DNA from: Planomonospora parontospora
GTDB taxonomy: Bacteria; Actinomycetota; Actinomycetes; Streptosporangiales; Streptosporangiaceae
Direction: 5' to 3'
Assembly: GCA_014647935.1 (NCBI GenBank)
Contig: BMQD01000014.1
Coordinates: 124,001-188,000, forward strand
Length of the DNA: 64,000 nt
Below the pieces are notes generated by a model, which worked only from the letters and a program-made list of their open reading frames with translations, was not told the origin of the DNA and did no database searches. Positions 8,050 through 15,949 of the stretch are shown piece after piece. The first letter of the stretch is position 1. Every line of letters starts with the position of its first letter. The position numbers were made by a program, and so were the translations under genes.

Positions 8050-8165
8050 TCACGTCCGTGACAACTTTTCCGCCCGGCGGCGTCCCTCACGTCCGTGACG
8101 ACGTTCCCGGCGGCCCTCACTTCGGTGACGGTCCTCCGTCCCGGCGGCGACCCTCCCGTCCGTGA
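8050..8165. promoter_or_regulatory. Array of four palindromic operators upstream of pucR-like gene
   Basis: TCACGTCCGTGA occurs at 8050-8061 and 8087-8098, TCACTTCGGTGA at 8117-8128, and TCCCGTCCGTGA at 8154-8165. The spacings are 37, 30 and 37 bp, and each copy sits after CCCGGCGGC. The 12-mers are dyads (TCACg..cGTGA). They lie within 200 bp upstream of GTG 7966 on the minus strand and after the stop of the next upstream gene. Confidence 0.55.
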
Positions 8166-8230
8166 CCGCCTTCCGGCCCGGCTTCTCCCGGGCCTCCCCG
8201 GCTTCTCCCCGATCCCCGGCCGGGCCGCCC

Positions 8231-9076
8231 TCAGGCCTGGACGGGCGCGGCGGGATCGGCGGATCCCCCGGGGCCGGGGGATCCGGGAGGCCGGGCGGAC
8301 CCGGAGGCCCGGGCCGCGCCGTCGAGCGGTGCGCCGGACTGCCAGGCGTGCTCGAACTGCTGCAGCCAGTAGGCGTACCAGCGGGGGCTGTTCTCCCTGG
8401 TGAGCTCCAGATGCATGCGGGAGGCGGTCGAGGTGTCGCGGAACCCGTGCGTCTCGACGATCACCTTTCCGTGCGCGGTGTCCGGGTCCAGTGCGATGAG
8501 GCTGAACCCGGGACTGTAGGGCAGCAGCCGCGCCCCGAAGTCGCCCTTCACCTGCCAGCGGCCCATGGTCCGCAGATGGCCGACGGTGGTGCGCACCGCG
8601 TCGGGCAGCCGCTGCACGGGCACGTCGACGGAGTCGTCGAGCTGGGCCGAGGCGATCCCGACCGCCGCGGTCTCGGCGGGATCGAGGACGAGCACCCGCA
8701 GCGTGCCGTCCGCGCGGGAGAGCACGGTGCTCCGCAGCAGCTCGCAGGTCTGCGGCGAGAGGAGGTTCACCGCCGAGGGCGCGAGGATCCGCACGTCCCG
8801 CGCCTGGCGGAAGCGGACGTGCAGCGGGACGTGCTCGTAGGCCGAGCGGTCGCCCAGGAGGTCGTCCTGCCTCTGCGCGGGCTCGGGAGGCACCGCGACC
8901 CGGTAGACGAGCAGGCCGATCCCGGCCAGGACGACGGTCCACTTGAGGTCGTCGGGCAGCACGTCGCCGATCGTCGACAGGACCGCGAAGACCACGGTGA
9001 CGGCGGCCACGGCGTACACGTCCAGATTGCGGCGCGCCTTGATGTCCCCGGCGACTTTGCGGAACCCGACGGCCAT
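8231..9076 (-). CDS. Membrane-anchored protein of unknown function (possible PLD-like soluble domain)
   Basis: The 281-residue protein has two predicted helices near the N-terminus (about 18-35, YAVAAVTVVFAVLSTIG; and 42-57, WTVVLAGIGLLVYRVAV). They are followed by a soluble domain of some 180 residues beginning HVRFRQARDVRILAPSAVNLL. The pattern of a beta strand, LLRSTVLSRADGTLRVLVLDP and later RMHLELTRENSPRWYAYW is faintly like phospholipase-D-fold effector domains, but no HKD motif is present. The C-terminal 35 residues are Gly/Pro/Ala-rich. ATG 9076 is chosen because GGAGGG lies 8 nt upstream; 60 further residues are open before it. I do not recognise the family with certainty. Confidence 0.7.
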   Translation of the reverse strand: MAVGFRKVAGDIKARRNLDVYAVAAVTVVFAVLSTIGDVLPDDLKWTVVLAGIGLLVYRVAVPPEPAQRQDDLLGDRSAYEHVPLHVRFRQARDVRILAPSAVNLLSPQTCELLRSTVLSRADGTLRVLVLDPAETAAVGIASAQLDDSVDVPVQRLPDAVRTTVGHLRTMGRWQVKGDFGARLLPYSPGFSLIALDPDTAHGKVIVETHGFRDTSTASRMHLELTRENSPRWYAYWLQQFEHAWQSGAPLDGAARASGSARPPGSPGPGGSADPAAPVQA

Positions 9077-9191
9077 AGTCCCGTCCCTCCGGCTCGAACC
9101 ACCCGTGACCTCTTGATCCAAGGATGTCCCATGGATCACCGCTGCGCCGCGGCGTTCCCGCCTCTTCTCCGGAGCAGGCGGTGGAGCGGTT

Positions 9192-9272
9192 CCGGCGGAA
9201 CGGCCTGCAGACCGCTCCGCCGGAACCCGCAACGGAGCGGCCGTACCGCCCGGCACCCCGGGCGGTACGGCC
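9192..9272 (-). terminator. Tandem hairpins after the aspartate aminotransferase gene
   Basis: GGCCGTACCGCCCGG (9239-9253) pairs perfectly with 9258-9272 across the loop CACC. A second 12-bp dyad, GGTTCCGGCGGA with TCCGCCGGAACC, lies at about 9188-9227. Both follow the stop of the minus-strand gene ending at 9336. There is no clear U-tract, as is usual in high-GC actinobacteria. Confidence 0.65.
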
Positions 9273-9335
9273 GGCGAACCGCCGGAGGGGCTTCCCGGCG
9301 GCGTGCAGCGGGGAAGCCCGGCGGGCGGCCGCGCG

Positions 9336-10646
9336 TCAGCCGGCCGCCTCCAGCAGCTTCTCGGTGGCGACGAGCCGCACGCACACGGTCAGACCGGCGA
9401 TGGCGAGCTCCAGCTCCTCCGGTTCGGGGTAGCTGGGCGCGATGCGGATGGTGCTGTCGCGGGGGTCCTTCCCGTACGGGTGGGTCGCCCCGGCGGGCGT
9501 CAGGGCGATGCCCGCCTCGGTCGCGCGGCGTACCACCTCGCGCGCGCAGCCCTCCAGCACGTCGAGGCTGACGAAGTAGCCGCCCGCCGGGCGCGACCAG
9601 GTGGCCAGGCCCGTGCCGCCCAGCTCCTTGCTCAGGATCGCCTCCACCGCGTCGAACTTCGGCCGCAGCAGCTCGCGGTGGCGCTCCATGTGCGCGAGCA
9701 CGCCGTCGGCGTCGCGGAGGAACTCCGCGTGGCGGAGCTGGTTGATCTTGTCCGGGCCGATGGTGCCCTTGCCCAGGTTGCCGATCAGCCAGGCCACGTT
9801 GTCCGGGGAGGAGCCGAAGAAGGCGACCCCGGCACCGGCGAAGGTGATCTTCGAGGTGGAGCCGAAGACGAAGGCCCGGTCGGGGTTGCCGCTCTCGGCG
9901 CAGAGCGCCAGCAGGTCGGCGATCTCCACGCGCTCGTCGGTCAGGTGGTGGACGGCGTAGGCGTTGTCCCAGAAGATCCGGAAGTCCGGGGCCGCGGCCG
10001 GCATGGACGCCAGGCGGCGCACGGTCTCGTCGCTGTAGCAGGCGCCGTCGGGGTTGCTGTACTTGGGCACGCACCAGATGCCCTTGATCTGGGCGTCCTC
10101 GCGGACCAGGCGCTCCACGACGTCCATGTCGGGACCGTCGGCGGTCATCGGCACCGGGATCAGCTCGATGCCGAATCGCTCGCACAGGGCGAAGTGCCGG
10201 TCGTATCCGGGCACCGGGCACAGGAAGGCGATCCTGGGCTCGTCCGCCCACCGGCGCTCGGCGCCCGGCAGGCGGCTGAGCAGCGCGTGCACGACGGAGT
10301 CGTGCATCAGCGTGAGGCTGGAGTTGCCCGCCGCCACCAGCTGCGCCGCCGGGACCTGCAGGAGGCCGCTGAAGATCTCTCTGAGCTCCGGCAGGCCCTG
10401 CAGACCGCCGTAGTTGCGGGTGTCGGTCCCGTCGGCGGCGCGGTGGCCGCCCGAGGGCAGCGTCAGCAGCGCCTCGGCGAGGTCGAGCTGGCGCGGCGAC
10501 GGCTTGCCCCGCGTGAGGTCGAGGGAGAGGCCGCGCCGGACCAGCTCCTCGTAGTCGCGCCGGGCGCGGTCGCGCTCGGCGGTCAGCTCCGCGGCGTTCA
10601 GAGCCGGGGAGGGGGAAGAGGCCGAGGAGGTCACCGAGGAGGTCAC
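9336..10646 (-). CDS. Aspartate aminotransferase, subgroup Ic type (AspT-like)
   Basis: The 436-residue PLP enzyme belongs to the actinobacterial aspartate aminotransferase group related to Corynebacterium AspT, and converts aspartate plus 2-oxoglutarate to oxaloacetate plus glutamate. Visible features are the substrate loop LTRGKPSP and NYGGLQGLPELR near residue 80, the PLP-binding KYSNPDG and WDNAYAVHH, the Schiff-base lysine in GSTSKITFAGAG, and the carboxylate-binding Arg in STIRIAPSYP. The start is GTG 10646 with GAAGGA upstream. It stands alone between a membrane protein gene and the divergent DUF4429 gene. Confidence 0.88.
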   Translation of the reverse strand: MTSSVTSSASSPSPALNAAELTAERDRARRDYEELVRRGLSLDLTRGKPSPRQLDLAEALLTLPSGGHRAADGTDTRNYGGLQGLPELREIFSGLLQVPAAQLVAAGNSSLTLMHDSVVHALLSRLPGAERRWADEPRIAFLCPVPGYDRHFALCERFGIELIPVPMTADGPDMDVVERLVREDAQIKGIWCVPKYSNPDGACYSDETVRRLASMPAAAPDFRIFWDNAYAVHHLTDERVEIADLLALCAESGNPDRAFVFGSTSKITFAGAGVAFFGSSPDNVAWLIGNLGKGTIGPDKINQLRHAEFLRDADGVLAHMERHRELLRPKFDAVEAILSKELGGTGLATWSRPAGGYFVSLDVLEGCAREVVRRATEAGIALTPAGATHPYGKDPRDSTIRIAPSYPEPEELELAIAGLTVCVRLVATEKLLEAAG

Positions 10647-10782
10647 GAGGGTTCCTTCGCCTGCCGGATCGGGAGTGGAATGGAATTGAAAGGATAGAAG
10701 ACCCGCCGTCGCACCGGGGTGCCGGGTTCGGCGGCGATCACCTCCCCGGGCCCGGCCTCGGCCCGAGAAGTCCGCTTCTGCA

Positions 10783-10798
10783 TAAGATCGGGCATATG
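10783..10798 (+). promoter_or_regulatory. -10 element and leaderless start of the DUF4429 gene
   Basis: TAAGAT (10783-10788) lies 7 nt before ATG 10796, and no Shine-Dalgarno sequence is present. Transcription would begin at or next to the A of the start codon. Confidence 0.5.
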
Positions 10799-11725
10799 GC
10801 GGAGGTCATGGGGCGGGACGGGACGTGGACGTTCGACGGGGAGATCCTGCGGATCGTGCCGGGCCGCGACCGGGGGGTGCACAAGCTGCGGCAGCTGCTC
10901 GGCGAGGTGACCGTACCGCTGGAGGCGGTGGCCGGCGTCTCCCACGAGCCCGGAAAGAAGGGCGGGCGGCTCCGGCTGCGCCTGCGTGAGGGCGCCGACC
11001 CGTTCAACCAGGCCGCGCGCGGCCGCATCCCGGACTCTGCCGATCCCTACCAGCTGGCCGTCGAGCCCGACCGCACCGGCGTCGCCGACTACTTCGTGGA
11101 CGAGGTGCGCAACGCCCTGGTCATCGACCAGGTGCCGGACGGGCCGGTCTCCCGCTACCTGATGCCCGGCCCGAGCGTGCCGCTGACGGCGTCGGCGGGG
11201 GACGGGACCGCGACGTTCGACGGCGAGTCGGTCCGCCTGGAGTGGAGCTGGGCGGTGGAGTCGACCAAGAAGTCCGCCGGTTCGCAGCGGATCGCCCTGT
11301 CCGAGCTGACCGGCGTGGAGTGGATCCCGGCCGCCGGTCTGGAGAACGGGCACGTCCGCTTCCACGTCCGGGGCTCGGTGCACCGGCTCGCCCCCAAGTA
11401 CGACCCGCACTGCCTGGTGCTGTGGGGCATGGACAAGGAGACCCGGACGATCGCGCTGCTCGTCGCGGCCGTGCTCGCCCGGCTGCCGCACCCGTCGGCC
11501 CCCGCCGAGCCGCCCGCCGCGGAGCAGGCCGCCCTGACCGCGGGGACCGCCCCCGCCGGAACCGGCGGAGGTCCGGCGGGGGAGGCCGGGAACGAGGGCG
11601 ACCGGCCGGACGACCACGACGCGCTCCTGCGGCGCCTGCGCGAGCTGGGCGGCCTCCACCGGGACGGCGTGCTCACCGACGAGGAGTTCGCCCAGGCCAA
11701 GCAGGCGATCCTCCGGCGCTTCTGA
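10796..11725 (+). CDS. DUF4429 domain protein with C-terminal SHOCT motif
   Basis: The 309-residue protein contains two DUF4429 units (about 1-120 and 125-225; each begins DGTxTFDGE and contains a GRLRLRLR or VRFHVRGS strand). An Ala/Pro-rich linker (230-270) follows, then a SHOCT motif at the end (LLRRLRELGGLHRDGVLTDEEFAQAKQAIL pattern). The family is widespread in Streptomyces relatives and resembles PH-like beta domains; its function is unknown. No signal peptide or membrane segment is seen. The start is ATG 10796, probably leaderless. Confidence 0.88.
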   Translation: MAEVMGRDGTWTFDGEILRIVPGRDRGVHKLRQLLGEVTVPLEAVAGVSHEPGKKGGRLRLRLREGADPFNQAARGRIPDSADPYQLAVEPDRTGVADYFVDEVRNALVIDQVPDGPVSRYLMPGPSVPLTASAGDGTATFDGESVRLEWSWAVESTKKSAGSQRIALSELTGVEWIPAAGLENGHVRFHVRGSVHRLAPKYDPHCLVLWGMDKETRTIALLVAAVLARLPHPSAPAEPPAAEQAALTAGTAPAGTGGGPAGEAGNEGDRPDDHDALLRRLRELGGLHRDGVLTDEEFAQAKQAILRRF

Positions 11726-11731
11726 TCCCGC

Positions 11732-11789
11732 CGACTGCCGGTCCACCGGCCCCGGCCCCTCGACTGCCGGTCCACCGGCCCCGGCCCCT
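11732..11789. repeat. 29-bp tandem duplication after DUF4429 gene
   Basis: GACTGCCGGTCCACCGGCCC plus nine more bases is present at 11732-11760 and repeated at 11761-11789. A shorter repeat of CCCCGGCCCCTCACGCCTC follows to 11818. Each copy contains the dyad GCCGGTccACCGGC, so the stretch could help end convergent transcripts. Confidence 0.7.
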
Positions 11790-11841
11790 CACGCCTCGCC
11801 CCGGCCCCTCACGCCTCCTTCACGGCGCCTCCGCCCCGCAC

Positions 11842-12573
11842 TCAGCGGCACTGGGCGAGCATGGCGGCCTTGTCGGCCCGCGTCACCGGGAGGCCGTACT
11901 TCAGGGCGACCTGGGCGAACCGGACGACGTAGGCGCAGCGGACCGTCCGCCGGGGCGGGAGCCAGGCGGCCGGGCCGGACCCGCCCTTGGCCTCGTTGGC
12001 GTCGCCGTACACGGGCATGAGGTTGAGCGGGTCGTTGGCGATCCGTTCCCGCTTGGCCCTGGACCAGCGCGAGGCGCCCATCCGCCACTCGTAGGAGAGC
12101 GGGACGACGTGGTCGACCTGGATCTCGTCCGCGCGGCGCTTGCTCCAGCGGATGACTCTGCCGGTGTAGGGGTCGCGCAGGTCCAGCTCGACCACTTCGC
12201 ACCGCGAGCCCCTGCGGTAGCGCACGTTCTCACCGTCGCGGGCGAGCAGGTCGTCGCGGGTCCGGCAGCCGTTGCGCGCGTACGGCACGCCCGCGGCGGT
12301 GTCGGCCCAGTTCTCCCCGAACCGGGCCCGCGAGTAACCGGCCTTCGACCCCATCGACGCGGTCCTCAGCCGCTTGATCAGCCGCACCGCCCTGGCCCTG
12401 TCGCCGCCGGTGACCGGCGCCAGACCCGGCCTGACGCCGTCGGGGTTCTGCAGGGGCGCGGCCCGCACCGCGCCGCCGGAGGGCGCGGTCGCCGCCCCGG
12501 TGTCCTGCCGCGCCACCACCGCGAACATCACCGCGCCGGCCAGGAAGGCGGTGACCACTCCCCGCGTGCTCAC
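11842..12573 (-). CDS. Secreted HNH-family nuclease (DUF1524-like)
   Basis: The 243-residue protein starts with a signal peptide or anchor (STRGVVTAFLAGAVMFAVVA) and a Pro/Ala linker. The C-terminal half is an HNH/DUF1524 nuclease. The catalytic pair is D154-H155 in VDHVVPLSYEW, followed by NDPLNLMPVYGDANEAKGG, which supplies the conserved Asn residues and the N-x-x-K end. Related secreted actinobacterial proteins are annotated as extracellular HNH nucleases. GTG 12573 is chosen because GGAGGG sits 6 nt upstream and the signal peptide starts directly. It is followed by no related gene. Confidence 0.88.
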   Translation of the reverse strand: MSTRGVVTAFLAGAVMFAVVARQDTGAATAPSGGAVRAAPLQNPDGVRPGLAPVTGGDRARAVRLIKRLRTASMGSKAGYSRARFGENWADTAAGVPYARNGCRTRDDLLARDGENVRYRRGSRCEVVELDLRDPYTGRVIRWSKRRADEIQVDHVVPLSYEWRMGASRWSRAKRERIANDPLNLMPVYGDANEAKGGSGPAAWLPPRRTVRCAYVVRFAQVALKYGLPVTRADKAAMLAQCR

Positions 12574-12846
12574 CCATGCCCTCCGAAGACCGTACGCCGA
12601 CCGGCACTCCACCGATTCCCGGATCCGGCGCCGCCGACACGGCGGCGGCCGGGAACGGCCACCGGCACGCGTCCCGCCGGAGCCGCCGGGTGCCCTGCGG
12701 ATCGTACCTCCGGCACGCCCGGCGGATCATCGGAGCCGTCCGCACTCCGGCACGCCCCGCGTACCACCGGGGCCGCCCGCGCTCCCGGAGCGTCCGGCGG
12801 CCGTCCCGCCGGAGCCTGCGGCGCTCCCCGGAGCGCCCGGCGGCCG
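12574..12846. other. Gene-free repeat-rich spacer
   Basis: These 273 bases hold no supported gene. They contain repeated GC-rich words: CCGGCACGCCC twice, and CGGAGCGtCCGGCGGCCGTC near 12787-12806 and again with one change at about 12829-12848. The hairpin-forming GCTCCCGGAGC type words would follow the CorA stop on the minus strand and may terminate it. Confidence 0.5.
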
Positions 12847-13815
12847 TCAGAGCCAGTCGCGTCTTCTGAACGCCCGGTAGAGCAGGGCCGTGCCCGTGAC
12901 GATCAGGGCCGTCGAGACCCAGAAGCCCACGGGCTCTCCCGAGCCGGGGTAGGGCACGTTCTGCCCGTAGAAGCCGGTGATCAGGGTGGGCACCGCGATG
13001 ATCGCGGCCCAGCTGGTGACCTTCTTCATGATCTCGTTGAGCTTGAAGCCCTGCTGGTTCTGGTGGGCCTCGCGGATGTTGCCCACCAGCTCCCGCAGGG
13101 AGTCGGTCCACTCGGCGGCGCGCAGGATGTGGTCGTAGACGTCCTGGTAGTACGGGATCAGCACCGGGTCCACCGTTTCCGGGCCCCGGCGGAGCAGGGT
13201 GCCGACGACCTCCCGCATCGGCATCGCCAGCCGCCGGAACTGCACCAGGGTCTTACGGAGCTCGAACGTCTGGCGGTGGCGGACGCGCAGGTCGCCGTCC
13301 ACCCCGTCGAAGAGCTCGTCCTCCAGCTCCTCGATCCGGTCGTCCAGCGGCTGCAGCACCTCGAAGTAGCCGTCCACGATGTGGTCGAGCAGGCCGTGCA
13401 GCAGGTAGGCCACGCCGTACCTGGCCATCGCGGCGTTGGCGTCCCAGCGCCGGAGCACGCCCTCGATGTCGAAGCCGGCCCCGTCCCGCACCGTGACCAG
13501 GGCGTTCTCCGTCACGAAGACCGACAGCTCGGTGAGCTCGATCCGCCCCTCCACCAGCCGCGCCGCGTAGACGGTGATGAACAGGTGGCTGTCGTAGGTG
13601 TCGAGCTTCGGGCGCTGGCGGTCGTGGAGCGCGTCCTCGACGGCCAGCTCGTGCAGGCCGAGCTCCTCGCTGATCTTCGCCAGGTCCGCGGCCGTGGGCG
13701 CGCAGAGGTCGAACCACACGACGGCGCCGGGCTCGGCGACGCACTCCGACACGTCGTCGATCGGGAAGTTCTCCCGCACCAGGACACCGTCGCGGTACAG
13801 GCGGGTGCGATCCAT
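12847..13815 (-). CDS. corA: CorA-family magnesium/cobalt transporter
   Basis: The 322-residue protein has a long cytoplasmic alpha-beta domain and two C-terminal membrane helices (about 255-275 and 290-310). The pore signature reads YGQNV rather than the usual YGMNF, so the central Met of GMN is replaced by Gln. A second CorA in this window (50014-51132) has the standard motif. The start is placed at ATG 13815, 6 nt after TAGGCT (13827-13822), as a leaderless transcript; GTG 13818 is one codon upstream. It exports or imports divalent cations depending on the subfamily. Confidence 0.88.
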   Translation of the reverse strand: MDRTRLYRDGVLVRENFPIDDVSECVAEPGAVVWFDLCAPTAADLAKISEELGLHELAVEDALHDRQRPKLDTYDSHLFITVYAARLVEGRIELTELSVFVTENALVTVRDGAGFDIEGVLRRWDANAAMARYGVAYLLHGLLDHIVDGYFEVLQPLDDRIEELEDELFDGVDGDLRVRHRQTFELRKTLVQFRRLAMPMREVVGTLLRRGPETVDPVLIPYYQDVYDHILRAAEWTDSLRELVGNIREAHQNQQGFKLNEIMKKVTSWAAIIAVPTLITGFYGQNVPYPGSGEPVGFWVSTALIVTGTALLYRAFRRRDWL

Positions 13816-13901
13816 CACGCCAGCCTAGCCAGCCGGAAAGTCCCGGATGCCCGGTCGGCCCGATCGGACCAAGGCCCGATCGGATCAGGCGGTCCGGCCG
13901 G

Positions 13902-14954
13902 TCAGGCGGCCAGCGGTCCGGCGAGGAGCCGGCGGACGTGCCGGGCGACGGTACGGCCGGCGCGGTTGGCCCCGATGGTGCTGGCGGACGGGCCGTAGCC
14001 GGTGAGCAGGACGCGGGGGTCGCGGACCGCCACGGTGTCCTCGACCCTGATGCCGCCGCCCGGCTCGCGCAGCCCCAGCGGAGCCAGGTGACCGATGGCC
14101 GGCCGGAAGCCCGTGGCCCAGAGGATCACGTCGGCCTCGGCGGACCGGCCGTCGTCCCAGACGACGCTCTCGGGCACGATCCGGTCGAACATCGGGAGCC
14201 GGTCCAGGACGCCGGCCGCCATGGCCGCCCGCACCCGCGGGGTCACCGGGTAACCGGTCGCCCCCACCACGCTCCCCGGCGGGAGCCCGGCCCGCACCCG
14301 GGCGTCCACCCGGGCGACGGCCGTACGGCCCGCCTCCTCGTCGAACGGCCCTTCGCGGAAGACCGGGGGACGGCGGCTGACCCAGGTGGTCCCCGCGGCC
14401 ACCTCCGCGATCTCCATCAGCAGCTGGACCGCCGAGGCCCCCGCCCCGACCACGACGACCCGCTCGCCCGCGAACTCCTCCGCGCGGGTGTAGCCGGCGG
14501 TGTGCAGCTGCCGTCCCCGGAACGTCTCCTGCCCGGGGTAGCGGGGCCAGAAGGGCCGGTCCCAGGTGCCGGTGGCGTTGACCAGGGCCCGCGCGGACCA
14601 GTCGCCCGCCGCCGTCTCCACCGCCAACCGCCCGCCCGCGCCCTCGCGGACCGCCCGCACCTCCACCGGCCGCCGCACCGGCAGGCCGAAGGTCCGCTCG
14701 TAGGCGGCGAAGTACTCGGAGACGACCTCCGACGACGGCCGGGCCGTGTCGGCGACGCCCAGCGGCAGCCCGGGGAGGTCGTGCACGCGGTGCGCAGCGC
14801 CCAGGGTCAGCGACGGCCAGCGGAACTGCCAGGCGCCGCCGGGCCGCGGGGAGCGGTCGAGCACCACGTGGTCGATCCCGGCCCTGGTCAGGAAGTAGGA
14901 ACTCGACAGACCGGCCTGACCGGCTCCGACCACGACGACGTCGATGTCCACCAT
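13902..14954 (-). CDS. Flavin-dependent monooxygenase / NAD(P)-FAD oxidoreductase (CzcO-like)
   Basis: The 350-residue protein has an N-terminal FAD Rossmann motif VVVVGAGQAGLSSSY (residues 6-20) and a second nucleotide-binding motif VVVVGAGASAVQLLMEIAEV near 165. Between them lie ATGTWDRPFWPRYPG, and near the C-terminus ILWATGFRP. This is the arrangement of flavin monooxygenase-like and Baeyer-Villiger-like proteins, though it is shorter than true BVMOs. ATG 14954 has no strong ribosome binding site. The substrate is unknown. It is divergent from the small membrane protein gene at 15046. Confidence 0.88.
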   Translation of the reverse strand: MVDIDVVVVGAGQAGLSSSYFLTRAGIDHVVLDRSPRPGGAWQFRWPSLTLGAAHRVHDLPGLPLGVADTARPSSEVVSEYFAAYERTFGLPVRRPVEVRAVREGAGGRLAVETAAGDWSARALVNATGTWDRPFWPRYPGQETFRGRQLHTAGYTRAEEFAGERVVVVGAGASAVQLLMEIAEVAAGTTWVSRRPPVFREGPFDEEAGRTAVARVDARVRAGLPPGSVVGATGYPVTPRVRAAMAAGVLDRLPMFDRIVPESVVWDDGRSAEADVILWATGFRPAIGHLAPLGLREPGGGIRVEDTVAVRDPRVLLTGYGPSASTIGANRAGRTVARHVRRLLAGPLAA

Positions 14955-15045
14955 GTCCGGGTAAAACGCGGAGGGGCAGGCGAATAATCCGGCGCCCCCC
15001 GGGCAGCAGAGATCTCGCAACATCCGCAGCCGAGATGAGGTCACG

Positions 15046-15561
15046 ATGATAGTGCTGGGACTTCTCCTGATCGTGCTCGCGGGTGCGGCCGTGATCGCGG
15101 TCTCCTGGGACGAGGCCGCCACATCCACCGCCACCGCGTCGTTCACGGTCTTCGACCGCACGTTCCAGCTCTCGCAGCTGGAGTTCTTCTTCGCCGGGGT
15201 CGTCACCGGCGCCGTCCTGCTGCTCGGCATCGCGCTGATGCTGGCCGGCATGCGCCACGCCGCCGCGCGCCGCCGCCGGCTGCGCGACTCCCGGATGGAG
15301 GCGCGTGACCGCGTCGCCCGTCTGGAGGAGGAGAAGCGCGAGCTGGAGCGCAAGCTCCAGGAGAGCCCCGACCCCGCCGCCACCGCTCCGGCCACCGCTC
15401 CGGCCACCGCGCCCGCGAGCCGGGACCGCGACCGTGACGGCGTGGACGACCGGGACGAGCCCACGGCCCCCCACCAGAGGGTCGACGTCCCCCGCCAGTC
15501 CGGCCACTCCACCGACCAGCTGGTCGCCGGCCGCCACGAGCGCACCTCGCACCACCGGTAG
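15046..15561 (+). CDS. Small membrane protein with coiled coil, function unknown
   Basis: The 171-residue protein has two hydrophobic helices (residues 1-18 and about 47-68), with 28 residues between them. A basic stretch (RHAAARRRRLRDSRMEARDR) and a short coiled coil (VARLEEEKRELERKLQE) follow. The tail is Ala/Pro- and Arg/Asp/His-rich and probably disordered. The topology resembles small LapA-type membrane proteins of actinobacteria, but I cannot assign a role. Translation starts at ATG 15046. Confidence 0.75.
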   Translation: MIVLGLLLIVLAGAAVIAVSWDEAATSTATASFTVFDRTFQLSQLEFFFAGVVTGAVLLLGIALMLAGMRHAAARRRRLRDSRMEARDRVARLEEEKRELERKLQESPDPAATAPATAPATAPASRDRDRDGVDDRDEPTAPHQRVDVPRQSGHSTDQLVAGRHERTSHHR

Positions 15562-15670
15562 GCGCCGGAGGCGAGGGCGCGCCGGTCCACGACCGAGCAC
15601 CGCCGCAGTGGACGCACCGGTCCGCGGCGGCACCGCCACCGCGAGCGCGCCGGGTCCGCCCGTCCGCCCG

Positions 15671-15751
15671 CAGACGACTCCGCCGGTACGGCTCCGCGCC
15701 CCGTACCGGCGGAGTCGTCTGCGCGACGCCCCGTACCGGCGGAGTCGTCTG
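15671..15751. repeat. 21-bp perfect inverted repeat with an extra copy of its right arm
   Basis: CAGACGACTCCGCCGGTACG plus one base (15671-15691) is complementary to 15701-15721, with a 9-nt loop. The right arm is then repeated at 15731-15751 (30-bp period, including flanking GCGCGAC). The loop word GTACGGCTCCGCGCCCCG is identical to 48885-48902. The structure lies 110 bp after the membrane protein stop and may serve as terminator. Confidence 0.75.
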
Positions 15752-15949
15752 CGCGACCCTGAGGTCCGGCGCCTCCGCCCCTGATCTTCCCCCGTCCCCG
15801 GGCCGGGGTTGTCCCCTAGCCCTGCGGGTGGACCCGCCCGGCCCTACTACCCACGGAGGACGACCCCGGAGACGGTCTGCACGGCCGATGCCCGGCCCCC
15901 TTCCCGCTCCTAGTTTCGATCTCGGAAGAGAACGAGCAGGGGAGCCGGA

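Noticed and set aside
8095-9571. Long plus-strand frames over 8095-9571 and similar ones opposite clear genes
   Set aside because: They are antisense shadows of genes with recognised domains and lack ribosome binding sites.
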